A stretch of DNA of 64,000 bases, from the NCBI GenBank assembly GCA_002221725.1, contig NJFT01000002.1:124001-188000 (forward strand). Reading direction: 5' to 3'. Positions 1 to 13,410 of the stretch are shown here, one piece after another. Numbering within the stretch: position 1 is the stretch's first letter; each line of letters opens with the position of its first letter. The DNA comes from Scedosporium boydii (taxonomy: Eukaryota > Ascomycota > Sordariomycetes > Microascales > Microascaceae). Position numbers and translations under genes: made by a program. Under the pieces are notes generated by a model that was given only the letters and a program-made list of their open reading frames with translations, searched no databases and was not told the DNA's origin.

Positions 1-2830
1 ACTCAAAGCCTGATACGATATTTTTTTTTTCTTACTTCCAAGAGACGCGATATACTTCGGATGTATACGAAGCCTGTTGGTGACAAGGCCAGGCGAGAGC
101 GTCGTCGTACGTATCGATCTCATTGGCTTACGCGTTTCCCATCATCAACGGGATCTGTGCCCGAAATGTCAACACACATGGTGTATATGCCAGGTGACTC
201 AAAAAGAAGGATTGGGAGAAGGGAACTTGGACATTTGATCACCCCTCCCCCCCCTTTTAATCCTTCTCAGATGCTCAAGTGTGGAAACGGGACAATGCCG
301 AGCGATGTACTACTTGTACATCCTTCATCCGAAGGAATATTGATTCTTCGGCTCCCTTCAAAAGATCAGAGCCGTGGACAGACGGAGACAAGGAACAACG
401 ATATTTGTATGAGACAGCTCGCATTTACTCCAGCCGTTATAGATATTTGCGAGGGTTTTCTGAATCCCGTCGTCCTCAGCCATTGTCTATGGAATCCGAA
501 ATGCCGTGTGGAGAGAGTCGTCGCACACTGACCGCGTCCCGAAGCCGCGGTGTAGTTGGACGAATAAGCAAGGATGGTACATCCACTTGTCCCTCCGGTC
601 AGTCCGGAATCTCGGTGCTTGACTTTCCTTTCCAGGAAACCGCGGACTGAAGAGAAAAAAAAAATCAAAAAGAAAGAAGAAGAAAAAAAACTTCCGACAC
701 CCCCGAGAGTCGACAAACGTCAGAACATTCTTCCACGTCCGCCGCTTGGTCTAGGAGGTGACCCCGAGATTTCCAAGCAACCCTTAGAAGTTGGGTTTCT
801 TGTCCCAAAAGGGGAGGGCACATATTGGAGGGAGGGGTGAGAACCGCTGATGGTGGGTGGAGGGTGAGTACTTTGTACTTTTCGTTATGCTATGTTGGGC
901 GCAACGTCTGGTCCTAACGTCGACGCTACTGTATGTTATTCTTTCCCACGACTTTGGTCCGCCTAGTGCCACTTTGACTAGTGCAACGGACACGTGGAGT
1001 GGTAGTTGAAAGGGTCGCATTCACTCACTAAAAACGCTGTGAAACCGGGATCATATTCTTTAGCTCGCTCAAGAACCAGGCTTTGCCGTGGTACTGGTTC
1101 TCTTCTAACACTGTCGGGGGATCAATCGATGTAGCTTCTACGAAGTCGTACTAAAACCACTTGCCGGTGCTCTCCAATAGTGGAGGAAACCAGCAAATCG
1201 GTTGATAGCCAATTCGACCGATCACATCGCAGGTAATTTTTTTCCTTCTCTTTTCGCGGCTCCAGTTGCCCCGCCAGTGAGTCCCATTACGACTCGAAAT
1301 ACAACTCTATACTACGACACGGCGCCGTAGTGTATACGCATACGTCCTTACTTCATAATTGATAAATCCAGGTCTTATCCACACAATATTGATGAGGCCG
1401 TGGGCAATCAGAAGCCACCATTTATAACAAGGAGCCACTCAATTGGCGGTGTGGATTCTGGGGGTGGCCTGGCCTGGCCATTGTCGGTTGAAAGGCAGCG
1501 GTGCTGAGCGCCCACATGGCAAAATGGCTGTGAGGGGGCCCCCTACCCAGCTGGTATCTCAGGGAAACGTCGGCAAATGGGCCAATGTGCGCCCGCAAAA
1601 GTCACCAAGTCTGTGTCCTCGACTCCCTGGTATCAGGGAATCGTGACCTGTCCATAAACGGATGATTGTACGAGCCGAGGATGTTGATAGGCTTATCACA
1701 ATGAAATGTGTCTGGGGATGCCGTGGAACAGTTTTCGGGGATAACCTGTCCGAACCTAGCCTTCTTGAAAGAAAGAGAATAACAAGGCCAGAAAACAAAA
1801 AGAGAACAAAAAAAAGAAAATCGAAATAAAAAAAAAAGGGGGTGGACTGTGGATGGGTGGAGGGAGGGTACGGAGTACTCCGCGCTCTCGCGCTCTCAGT
1901 CCGAACACGGCCGATTTAGGAGGGGGTGGTCGCAAAAAGGATTATTATTTCTGCCTTCCCCTCCTTGACTTTCTCCCCCCGCCCGCCGCCGATGCAGCGA
2001 CGAGAAGGAAATCGTCGGGAAAAAGGTGAAATTTTTTCTTCCCTCTCGTCCCTTTTCCTTCTCTTTTCCCAGCGATGTTCGGCCGCACTCTTCCACCCCC
2101 ACCACCTGAGGGTGATTGGAACGCATCGTGACTCCCCCTGTGACTGCCCAATTCCCAATGTTCCAATGGTTCGTTCGGGATCAACCCGTAGCTGCCGCTT
2201 TAGAGGCATGGCTAATATATAGTACTTTGGTAGTGTCGTCACCTGCTGCGGTATCGACCAACAAGACAACCCTGTGCCTTTTTCCCCCTCCAAGGGCGTT
2301 TAAATCGCCTCTTAGTTTGAATCCGGCTGGCTGGGTCGCCTGAGATCTCATCGACGCCGTAATGGTGCTAACGCTGGTGACAGATCGGCCTAGTGTAGAG
2401 AGAAGGATGGTTGCGTACTTTAGGTGTAGGGGACTGGAGTGCACTATAGAAGGCCGAACCGGGGTGCCGGGACAGGCGGGGGGCCACAGGAAGGGGGGAA
2501 GCGAACTATTCCAATTTTTTTTTTTCCGGTTTCTTCTCCCACAGTAGCGCGGACTCTGTATGGCCAGCGCCAAGACCTTTTCAACCGAGTTTCGCCAAAG
2601 AACGGCGCTGATTGGCACTCATGTGCCAAGTTTCAATTGGATCCGATCGCTTGCAATACTAGGATAGGTATCATACTTTTCACGAGTGGATTCCGGTAGT
2701 GGAGCGCATGCATTCTTCAGTCCTCTCCTATTTCTCTCCTCGGTGGGCATCAGACACATCAATCCACACGTCATTACCCTGCGCGTTTGCTCTTTTGGCA
2801 GTTCGGTCGGGGTTTGCCTCTTGTACAAAG

Positions 2831-2849
2831 CGAAGTACGGAGTACTTCG
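2831..2849. repeat. 8-bp inverted repeat with 3-nt spacer, GTAC family
   Basis: Arms CGAAGTAC and GTACTTCG flank GGA. Same layout as the element at 6621. Confidence 0.9.
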
Positions 2850-5800
2850 TATACTACGTTGGGATGCAGTTTCGGTTATCTGGAATTTGCCCACATTTTC
2901 TATCAATTTTGCTTTCCTTATGTCCACGCCCCCCTCCCTTCCCAATTGTCGATTGTGCCAAGGACAAAGTATGAAGTACTCGCTTATGTTGTTGCAACTC
3001 TGTTTATGGCTCATGGACTTGAGCAACACTCCGATCTTCCGATGAACTGATGTGATACCCGTATTAAAGAGAGAGCCCAGAAATCGTGCAATACCAACCC
3101 TTCGGCGGTTTTTCCCGTCATAAGTGTTTCTGCGTTTCTGAAGGGTCGTGACAGCTGGTTGGTGGGAGGCCAACGATGCGGCGGTTGTTGATTCTGGTAT
3201 AGTGGCATTGTTAAACCCCGCCTTGAAGGGGGCAGGAAAGCTTGAACGAAGCGTCTTTGAGGGGATCAATGATGGAATGTCAGGTCGTCGCGTGCCGTGA
3301 TGCGACTACGCTCCACTAGTCAGGTTCTCCTCCATATGGTTGCATTGAGAGGAGAGACAATTCGCTAGAGGAGCGGAATTCAGGGTTGATGACGTGAAAT
3401 CAAGAGAAGTAAGAGGTACATGTACCTAAACTAAAAGCGAGCGAGAGCGGATGTCCTTGTGGGTTGTCGGCTGTCGCGTATGAATGCAAGGGTCCTGGTA
3501 CAAGAAAAGGGTAAAAGCTAAATCCTGCAATGATGGAATGATTCGAGCCCCGAGTCTCTGGAGCAGAATGGCTTTTTTCTCCTGCAGAATACATCGCGCT
3601 ATCTTTGTTCTAGCCAAGGGGGAAAGACGATAGATTCAACTTCGCCCGAGTCCCCCCAAGTTGCGACGTTTGACGGAATCTTTCTAGTGTCCCGAACTCC
3701 TGCAGGTCAACAACGGATTGATGGGATCAATATGGGCGATGACCTCAACGTTGTATTATGACCTCTCTGTTTGCGTTATGGTCTGTGCTGGGAGTCGCCG
3801 ACAGCTCGGTTCTCTCCAAGTCACCCCCAGCCATCCCATTCCCTTTCAGAATATTCGTACACTGCACTAATACAAGGTATACCCGTACCCTCCACTATTC
3901 TTCGTTCGTACAGAACATTGACTCCTGGCCTTGCCAGCCCTGACCACAATCATAATAGGGTCATTAAGGAGTGGACTAGGAACTTCTTGGAGATTATTAG
4001 CGTCATCTAGCTGCCGAGCAGACCTCATAGCTCAGCCGCATCCAAGCGCTGGATTGGAGATCTGTGACCTGCCTCCTCTCCTAGGCTCCTTCTAAACAGC
4101 CAGTAATGAAGTCATATTGAGGAGGTGAACTGAATCTGGCATTGTGCAGGACAATATAAACTAGCATGGCGGGATCAATATTATTACGAGCGAGGCCCCA
4201 CGCGCACCTACAATCGTAAATGATTGCCGTTCGTCGCTGGGCATTGCTTTCCATTTCGGTATCGGTCATGGCTTTCCGTCATTGAACCACAGAAGCTGAA
4301 TGCATCCCTGTGGCCGGTTACTCTGTACTCCGTATGCGTATGCCGCCACCTGCGGTCGGCAATAATGCCCTCCGCTTGAACGAGAGTCCTCCTTCCCACG
4401 GCCATTTCTTGAGACTTGCCCCATCACCCCACCTGCCACACTTTGACGTTCACATGCCTCTTGTTAGTCACTTGGGAAGGAGTGGCGAATGCCAATGGCT
4501 TGGGCCAGGCCGACCTCGCCCGGTTGACACTGCGGAGGACAAGAGGGTCTCTTTCCAATGTGCTGGACACAGTTCAAAGACGAGGGGAGACCTCGAACGG
4601 GATTGATCAATTGGTCAAATCCACCCCTGGCGTGACCCCTTGTCTATGCCCCAGGCCCCACGATAATATTTGAGCTCCTGAAATGACAAATGTAACATCT
4701 GGGCGTGCCGAATGTGGAATATTGTATGACCCACCTTTCAGCATTCATCTTTTGGCCTGGCTGGTGTCTGATGCGCATTGATAGCGCCCGTCAGTGAACA
4801 AGGGAATTGATTGATCAATGTGTACGAGGTAAACGGCTTGTATCTTGCTTCAGAGTACGAAGTACGAACTGTACCCCATAATACTTCGTCCAAGTATACT
4901 CATCAATGATACCGTATCTCACAATTCACCATTCCCCTGTTTCCTCCCATCAACTCCTCAGGGTCCCTGAAGATGATGATGCTACTCGTCCAAGGAGATC
5001 ATGGATCCAGTCCCAAACCCTGCACGACGACGAGTTAGTTGCATTTTAGCGAACGAGTCTTGGATAAAGGAGGAAGGTCCTGATCCCTGTAGTGCACGAC
5101 GCTACGTTCGACAGCAGAAGCTTAGTAGTGTAGTTTATTTGCGCCTCTAGCATCATTGGATTTCCCCTCGATATCAGGATATTACTAGTAGGAAAGCCGC
5201 CATCGATCGGTTCCCCGGAGAATATTAGTGAATGACAGCGCTGGCGTTGTCCAGCCTCCTACTACCATATGCCGCCTTGCGGTGAGTTGCGCCTGTCTCC
5301 GACGACTTGCATGGTTTCGTCCGTCGTTGCGAGTACTACTTTGGCTCTAGTATGTCTCATCTCCATGATCGATTATCACCGGTCATAAAACACACAGGAA
5401 GTTGTCCTCAACTTCTTCGTGTGTTCGTCAGGAGCACGCCAAGCTGGAATTGAGGTTGAAAACCTCTCTCCGTGGAGCTGACACACAAAAGAATATCCAG
5501 GCTGGCAACATCCATCTGCTGAACTCACGAGCTATTCTAGTGACGTTGAATCGTACGGGAACCCACCGCCCCAACTGCAAACATTCTCACATGAGGTGAG
5601 AGAGCGAAACAGGCCTCAATTTATCGTGACTCCCGTTAATAAGCATTTGAGCCTCTAGTCACGGGCCAATATCTGCGTGGAGACATCCACTTTCAATGAT
5701 CCCCCGTCTCACAAGTTTTGAGTAGTGTAGCCTCTCCTAGTGCGCTCTACACTTGTAAACGAGATCTTTTAGTAGATCCGCCGCCGACGAGTAAGAGGAT

Positions 5801-6620
5801 TAAGATGCTTGTTTCGGGAACACGGCCGCCCAGAAGAACCTGTCCTCGACGATGCTGGGAATCCGTTTGCCAAGGGAACCACATTTTATGAGGTATGGAT
5901 CTTGAGTCTGGGATTCAGCATGCGTCGACGGGATCACACTAGAAGTTGGAGAGACGCCAATGAATTGAGAGAAAGGCACATGTGTCCGTTGATCCCCTTC
6001 CACCACGGGTCACATCCTCTTACCTCCTTTCCTCTTTTGAGGCAATGGAGATCATCTCTGTTCCGCAGATGGCGGGGCGGGAGTCATAGAGATCGACTAA
6101 AGCTGAAGAAACTGAATTCTCACCCTTGATCTTGGCCTTGGGGGGTGCGGCCAGACAGTGGGGTATCAAAACCGTGTTCTGAGTTGCAAGACCAAAAGTC
6201 ACAAGGTTTTCCCCTGTCACTTCGAGAGGCTCGAGAAGCTCTCGTAACGTGCAATTCAGCATTGAGAACATCACAATCGCAACCGTCATCAACTTGCAGC
6301 TGATTTCTGTTGAATCTTGTCGGTTGAGAGGATCTTGAATAGACTCCCCCCAACGACCTCGGGGTTCTTCACGCGTCATTCTGTTCTCATTACAAAAAAA
6401 GGCCCGTGATTTACTCATTACTCGCCAATTCTTCGATGGCGGTCGAATATCGTATCACAGTCTTGCCCCTTATTCCCTCAAAAAAGAGAGTAACAAATCG
6501 AACCTCGTGGTTCAAACAGGTCTTCAAAGAAAGATCCAAATCCATGCCTCCAGAGCTTAAGCTGAAGTCCGAGTAAAACAGACGGTCATGTACTCTGTGC
6601 TGTTGGTGGTGATGATCCTG

Positions 6621-6639
6621 GAAGTACGAAGTACTTCCT
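6621..6639. repeat. 8-bp inverted repeat with 3-nt spacer, GTAC family
   Basis: Arms GGAAGTAC and GTACTTCC flank GAA. Only about 210 bp from the 6849 palindrome. Confidence 0.9.
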
Positions 6640-6848
6640 ACTCGGTGTTCAACCTTTCTTTGTTTACATGTACTCGACCAGGGCAGAGTGCGCAGAATCT
6701 CAAGCCGGGGTATCCATGCTGAGCTCCTGCGCCTTCCAATTGATCCCCTGTGTCCTGTCTTCCCAGAGTGACAGGGTAAGTGCCCCCCAAAGGGTACCCT
6801 CCCACATCACCCGATACCAGAGCGGAGAAAAGTATCCTAAGTTACGAG

Positions 6849-6866
6849 GTACGAAGTACTTCGTAC
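6849..6866. repeat. Perfect 18-bp palindrome, GTAC family
   Basis: GTACGAAGTACTTCGTAC reads the same on both strands. It is the clearest member of a scattered family (see the finding on short palindromes). Confidence 0.9.
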
Positions 6867-7899
6867 AATTCGCGAATCCACAACCATGGAGCGCATATTA
6901 GAAACACGCCCCCTACCTCAGTTGAAAACGAGAACCCACATGTTGTGGTACCTCATTTCCAATAGATGGTTATTTACGGGTGTGTGTTCAATATTGAGTA
7001 CTTGGGACTGGATGGACTGGGCAACCTGTAGGCCCTGTGCAGCAATTAATCAGTTGATACCGCCTGAGCCAGTTGAATTTGATGTCCAGCAACTGAGGCA
7101 CCACCGTCAACCCGTGGCCTGTGAAGGTGCATCTGACCCTCCAACCTGGTTCCTTCCCATTGCGGCGCAGGCAGCGAGTCAGCAGAATTGAGGTTGTGTT
7201 CAATCTTGTTGTTTTGGAGCATGAGCAACAAGAACATTTACTGCCGAAGAACGACCCGGTTTCTCTGTCATCATCAATCCTTGCTCTTAAGTATATCAAT
7301 GATATCCACGACATGCACAAGATCATTTTTCTCCTCATCGACATTTCTGTGTTCGTGATCGTCATCAATTCCCCTCCAAGAGAGAGACACTGCGCTGGCC
7401 TTCCTCTGCAGCTTTCCACCTGATTCAATTGATCGTACCCAAGCGGAGCCATTTGGCGTTCGGATTTCTTGGCCCTAAAAAGCCCCAGCGCACTCCCATC
7501 CCCCGTTGGAGAGGAATTCGCTACTAGTGCGTGCTCCGACTACTATCCTCGCGGCGGCAAGCGAGCAACATAATACCTGGCAGCAGGAAATCCTGTCGGT
7601 CGTGGGGTTCGCGCTGGACCGCTGGGTACGCGGATCACCACATTTGGCCCACACGCTTGTTCGAATTCTTCAACAACGGACCAGGGCACTGTCAGGACTA
7701 CTCCAGGACTACTTCGTACTTTGCAACTTCGAGGGAGTCTAGGACGGCGGATCTCGTGCTCCTTTGCGCTTTCAAGTTCCATCAACTGCTTTTCTCATCG
7801 TCCCTCCATTCTTGCCACTGATAGTCGGACCGGCAGTGGCGCTAAGCGTGTCGTTAGCTAAAGTTAAAATTTTCAGCACCGGACACACAAAACGCACTT

Positions 7900-9180
7900 G
7901 ACTTTCCTACAAAAGCCGGACAATCTTTTTCTTGGGTACCTCGGTCATTGCCTCCTAGACCAAAGACCCTCCAAGTCGCACCATCACTTTCCGACGCCCT
8001 CGAGTATTTACTCAGCCAGACGTCAGCCCTCGTTGACGACCAAGAGCCGAAGTATCAAATCAAAATTTCTTCTCTCTCTTTTTCCTCTCCTCCCTCCTTT
8101 CCATCTTTCTTCTTCTTATCCAAGACATCTGTCAGATTCTCTTCCTCTTTTTTTTTTTTTTTTTTTTAATCTTTCTTTCTACCTACGCGCGACACACTTG
8201 CGCATCCATCTCGCAGCGAACAACTGATACTATCCCACACCTTTTCCGGAGCCTTGAATCTTGTGATCAAAGCTCTGGTCAGCGCGGAAACTAAACTACT
8301 GAGTACTATTTCGTACGATCCACAAGTTGCCGATAAAAGGTTGGTGATCAAGCCCGTCACCCTCCGTCGACCAGTTCACACCAGACCCTCGCACCAACCC
8401 GGTTCCAGGACCCGAGCCAACCAAGGCTTGATTGAACCACTCACCATCAAGCACACCTCCATAACACTACGGACATCAGAAAATACACACCCCCCCTCCC
8501 CTATCCATCTCCACTCTTTTCGCTCCACCCTCTCCTCCACCACCACTCTTGGTTCCCCCGCCCTTGTTCGTTCTCCCACCGCACTACGCTAGACCCCCTG
8601 TCCCTCCACAACGAACAAAGACTGAGCTCGCCATATTTTAGCGGCGTCGCACCCAGACCTCTGTGATCTCCCTCGAAGACAAGTGATCCTTGTTTGACCT
8701 CGCTTCTCTTGTTGGAATAATATATTGCCTTCAGGGTACGCTGCCACTTCTTTTGCGCTCAGCATTATCAGCATCCGACCAGGAACTTGTTATTAAGAGT
8801 CGAATCTCTTCGAAGCTTGCATTTCCTGCAAACTTATCATCTCTCAATTATCAATCACTCCACTAGCGACGCTCTCCATTACACGCAGAGCCTTTCCTGT
8901 CATCGCGCCACCAACATTCGACATCGTTTCCTACTCCCAACCTGCGCTTTCTTTCCATAGAATCGAGAAATCCATTCTTGAATCGGAAAAGAGCAAACAG
9001 AGGAACGCGCGCAGAAGGAATTCCACAACAGAAGTCATTGGGGACCCATTGCACTTCTATTCGCATCAGATTCATCGCGAACTTCCTAACAGCAGGAGGA
9101 CGCCACCCATCCAACCTTTGCGATTAGGTTATACTCGCAATATAACCTTCTGACCACAATCACTTACTTCGTAAGAGAGC
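7900..9180 (+). promoter_or_regulatory. Pyrimidine-rich probable promoter and 5' leader of con7
   Basis: About 1.3 kb before the con7 start codon is C/T-rich on the coding strand, with a T run near 8149-8167 and many TCTTTC and CTCC blocks, and it lacks a long coding frame. Long pyrimidine-rich leaders with short upstream ORFs are common in front of developmental regulators in filamentous fungi. The transcription start cannot be placed from sequence, and 5'-UTR introns are possible. Confidence 0.4.
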
Positions 9181-10687
9181 ATGTACCTGGAGCCCACGCA
9201 GCCTCGTGCCGGCTTCATCGACCACCAGAAGTCCCTTCTGCCGCCCGCTGCCCACATCGCGAGGACTTCTCAGGATTCTACTCAGCCCGGAGTTCCCACG
9301 ACGGGCACCGTTACCGCGATGGAACGAAACACTAGCGACTATCCCCCATCTGGATTGCCGTCTCCGTACCCACCTCCGTATACGGACGGCAGATCTGAGG
9401 GCTCATCGGGTGATCCCCAGTCCACCTCTCAATATCCCGCGCCTCAGCCAGAAGTGAGGTCTAATGCGTATTCCACATCAGCGACACCCACATCAGAGTA
9501 CGGCGTATATCCTACGTCCGCGCGCTCTGGGTCGTTCCCTGAACATATCCAGCGTCCCTACCACCCCCACACTGCCAGCAACAGTGGGAGCAGTGGAGGT
9601 ATGGCTCAAGCTAATAGTCCGTCCGCTCCCCCAAGGATGGGCGACTCCGTCGCGCATTGTGCAAAGAACCATTGGCTAACCATTTCTCCCAGACCACTCC
9701 ATAGCGGCCCCGAGCCCCACATACCCGTACAGCCAGGCGCATTCGCCCTACGGACCACCCGGAGACATCACACCGAACTACCAGCATAGCGGAAGTGTTT
9801 ATGCGCAGGCCAGGCCCGACTGGGCGGCGTACGGACAGCACAGCGCCGGTCCCTTGACGCCTACCGGCCCCGTCTTCCCTACAACACCCTCATCCGCCCC
9901 GCCTCAGCCGCGCCCTAGTCAGGTAAGTTTGGAATCATGCCGGCCGTTTTCAGCAGATTTCGTGATGTTTTAGGTATGGACCTAACTTGAAGAAATAGGT
10001 GTACTCGTTCGTTCCGATCCCCGGTTCTCAGCAGCATAAACGACCCCGAAGGCGATATGAGGAGATCGAGCGGATGTACAAGTGCGGTTGGAATGGATGC
10101 GAAAAGGCCTATGGTACATTGAACCATCTCAATGCCCATGTGACAATGCAGGGCCACGGCGCGAAGCGAACCCCTGATGGTATGTATTCTCCTCCGCCAT
10201 GATTTTGTATTTTGTAAGACTGAGTTACTGACGTGACCAATAGAATTCAAGGAGATCCGGAAGGAATGGAAACAGCGGAAGAAGGAGGAGGAGGCTCAGC
10301 GCAAGGCCGAGGAGGAGCGTCAGCGAAACGCCGCAGCTAACGCTGCTCAGAACCAGGTCCAAGAGCCTGGGCCGGTAGACGGTGCTCAACCTACTGCGGC
10401 ATACGCAGGATCTCGCGCTCTGCAGCTCCCTCCAATCGGTTACCAGCCGAATGCCTATCCCGCACCTCCCTCGGCGGGTGTACCGCAACACCCGCTCTCG
10501 GACTACTCCAGCAGCCAGATGTACCCCAACTACCCCCATTCTCCTTATGGGCAACCGGGACAGAACATGTACAACCAATGTAAGTGGATCTCAGCGGCCA
10601 AAACTTGCTTCCGTCGGAGTTGTGTTCGCCAGAAAGACTAACTTGAGAGAAACAGCGCCCAACGGAAACCAACCTCCCAGCCACTAG
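9181..10687 (+). CDS. con7: Con7-type C2H2 zinc-finger transcription factor
   Basis: Con7 regulators control morphogenesis and infection-related development in filamentous fungi and act in the nucleus. Five exons are proposed: 9181-9658, 9705-9922, 9999-10179, 10244-10579 and 10656-10687, giving about 414 residues. The conserved core sits in exon 3: an invariant-looking stretch starting YSFVPIPGSQQHKRPRRRYE, then one zinc finger (C-x4-C-x12-H-x5-H, in MYKCGWNGCEKAYG...). Exon 4 continues with a charged helix (EFKEIRKEWKQRKKEEE) and a Pro/Tyr/Gln-rich tail. The N-terminal 230 residues are Pro/Ser/Thr-rich and disordered, as usual for the family. The first intron is uncertain: the donor at 9659 pairs in frame with an acceptor at 9692 (a very short 34-nt intron) or at 9704 (46 nt, preferred). 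The core is diagnostic, so identity is secure; exon edges in the N-terminal part are less so. Confidence 0.9.
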
Positions 10688-12227
10688 CACGGCTCTGAGC
10701 ATTGAGAGAGCTCTTCCCTGGTCCTTTTAATCAGCAGCCTTTATTAGAATATGGTCACCAGACAACCTTTTTTTGCACTAAATCAAAATTTTCAATTATT
10801 TCTTATTTTCTTTTTTTTTATTTTTTTTTCTTTTTTATTTTTATTTTTTTTTATTTCTACCGCACAGCATCATCGGAGAAGGGGGAGGAATCATGCATGC
10901 ATCGAGGAGTCATGAGAAAGAAAACGGGGCGGCCTGCTTTTATCGGTCAAATTTTGTTTCATGAGTTTCGAACTCTGCGGTTCAATTTCTCTCTGCTCTT
11001 CTTTTTTCAAACATTTTCTTATCAGTCAATCCCATGAGGTATCATTATCAGGTGGGTTGGGAAAGCGGTGTTTTTGTCTTGATTATCCTCGGGTGGGCGG
11101 GGGCAATGATTTTTTTCCCCCTTTTTTTTCTTCGGGGCCATTCATCGTCAAGGCGACAGGTAGTAATCATGAAGTTGACTGGACTCGATCAATTCTGACT
11201 CCTTATGAGGTTACTGCCATGTAGGCCGCGACCAGGTGTTGTTTGCAGGTTATCAATGTTATGCCCACTCTGAACATGTACAACTTATTACAAGAGAGTT
11301 GTGTCAAGTCGATATCGGTCATTACCGACCTTGCAAATAGAGCCCAATACCACTGGTATGGCCACCTCTTCTCTTTCGAGTTGCTCTTTAAGCGATGCAA
11401 GTCATTTTCAACTGGAATATTGAATCCCTTAGACTGGAGAACGTAGCATCGCGAGAACTGTTGCCGTGACTATAGCAGCACTGTGAAATTGTCGTCGAAT
11501 ACGAGGATGGGGAATGTATTTCGCACGGTATATAGCTGTTGCACAAGGCTCTTCTCTTGGCTATTTTTTTCTTATAGTGAAACCTGATGATTTGAAGAGG
11601 ATGCATTTTTAAGAGACGAGGACGTGAAGTTCGCAAAAAGAACGATGATGACATACTCTCACCCTCGTCGAGATAATCACTAGCCGCACAGTTCAGGGCT
11701 AGACAGGGGGTGTGTATCGATTGGAGCGGGTTTTCCTTGGTTTTTTCTCTACAGAGACCGCCTCCGTTCCCTCATCTAAACAAGTGATAATAGTACTCGG
11801 TACGGATCGTCCGAACTTATTTCACGTCGTGCGCTTCCTTTTTGCTTTGCTTTATTTAGTGTGAGACTAATTGTTGGGGGCATCCTTTTGGAGGGGAAAA
11901 AAAAGGGTTCATGACGGGCGCTAGGGTGGGAAGATGTAGATCGATCGCGCTATCGTCGATCGGGGAAAGGGTTGATAGATCTAGATTCAAGGGAGTCAAG
12001 AAAGTTTGCGCCTCCCGGGAACACCGGGGGATGGTCAGTGATAGTTTCAATGAATTTGTTAGACTGTTAATTTGATGTCTATCAGGTACTTTCTATGACC
12101 ACGAAGATTCATCATCGTTTTGGTAGGATGACGGGTATGGGATGCGGGCGTTGGACGGTTCATGCGGCCCAATGTCGATCACTGCGGGGGATACGTGAAT
12201 CTTGATATCATTTTCCCGGATTTTGGA

Positions 12228-12241
12228 AGTACAATTGTACT
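12228..12241. repeat. Perfect 14-bp palindrome
   Basis: AGTACAATTGTACT, with AGTAC arms like the GTAC family but an AATT centre. Confidence 0.85.
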
Positions 12242-13204
12242 CTGACACTCATTGTTGGAGTTAGTCTATCTGACAAAGCAGTTGAGTAAGTTACTCGTAA
12301 TTCTACAGAGTGGCAGTATTTTACTTGAGTCAACGCGATACACAGATACTTTATTTCAACGACTCGATATTATCCAGAACATGAGACGGAATCGCGACCG
12401 TGAGTCAAATCACGATCGCCAGGATAGCCCAGTCGAGATCGGATTTTCGACCCGAGAGTTTCTCCAAGTACGAGGTAGCAGCCGTCAATTAATCTCGGTG
12501 TTGTTGGTTCCAACACGCGGGAAGGAATATCCTAGCGTTATGTGCGTTGTGTTGCGTGTCCTTATTTAGTGCAACCAGACTCTCGGGTCTCCCAAGCAAT
12601 GATGATGCTACTAACCGAGATGATGGGATCAAATTGGCTTGGGGGGTGTGTCTCGATAACACATTGGCCCACCACCTCAACCACAACTATCGAAGAGAGA
12701 GAAAAAAAAAATGAGTGGAAAAAAAAAGAGGAAAAAAAAAAGGCAGAGGGATGGGGGTGAAAACAAAGAGAACAACACTGGAAACAAAGGGAAGAGACAT
12801 GCGTGCATTGTTAGGCAATAGATCGGGATATCGGACACCGAATGGACGCCATGAAAGCAAGGGGTGTCCACATGGGGGGCATCTCCCTTGCGTCCTTGTT
12901 GAGAACGTGGCGTGCTGAGAGGAGAGCTGAAGTCGATCTGCATCAATTGATGCCGGTTGAATAGCCATAAATCAGACAATGACTGTCGTGAGGGGGTGCC
13001 TCGTCGCCGATACATATCACCGCTCGACGGCACGAGTGGTAAGAGGGTTTCCCAACCGGGTCCATTGCAGGTGGATTGTTCATCATGGGGGGGCGGTTGG
13101 CTTTGGGGGCTGAGGCTGATAATGCCTGTCCGGGAACCGGATGTGTGTCCGTGACATATGCCAAGATGGAAGTAATTTGAGCAAGTTTGGAGAGACAGTT
13201 GGGG

Positions 13205-13410
13205 TCACGTACGAAGGATTTGTGGGAGTAGAGTACTGCGCTGGAAATCTAAGTCAGTGGGTGCGGCAGGAGAGGCGGCAGGAATAGATTAAAACCAATA
13301 ATTACCTGGCTGAGGACACGGAGGCGCAGAAGTAGTGAAGGCCAACACAGCCCGCATAATATCGATGCGGGATACAGCCCTGTAGGTTCCAGCTTGCGGC
13401 GTCCGGGTAT
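13205..13410 (-). other. Weak candidate two-exon coding piece
   Basis: On the minus strand, 13410-13306 reads as an open exon with an acceptor (CTTTCTAG) before it and a donor (GTAATT) after it. It encodes a stretch including AGTYRAVSRIDIMRAVLAF. Splicing across about 57 nt to an acceptor ending CTTAG joins in phase to 13248-13205, adding about 14 residues and a stop. The splice signals and codon use look gene-like, but I recognise no family. No convincing start or upstream exon was found, so this may be a fragment or chance. Confidence 0.25.

Larger units (their letters stand above)
1..9180. other. Long intergenic region upstream of con7
   Basis: No open frame here shows a recognisable domain, signal peptide plus gene-like length, or a consistent splice pattern. 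The longest frame, 2619-3269 on the minus strand, is low-complexity and spans a palindrome. The stretch holds several GTAC-centred inverted repeats (1871-1882, 2831-2849, 6621-6639, 6849-6866), short A-rich tracts near 655-690 and 1798-1840, and from about 7900 a strong C/T bias leading into con7. It may carry regulatory DNA for con7 or non-coding transcripts, but I see nothing decisive. Confidence 0.6.

Noticed and set aside
2619..3269. 216-codon minus-strand frame
   Set aside because: No domain, irregular composition, and it runs across a palindromic repeat; most likely chance.
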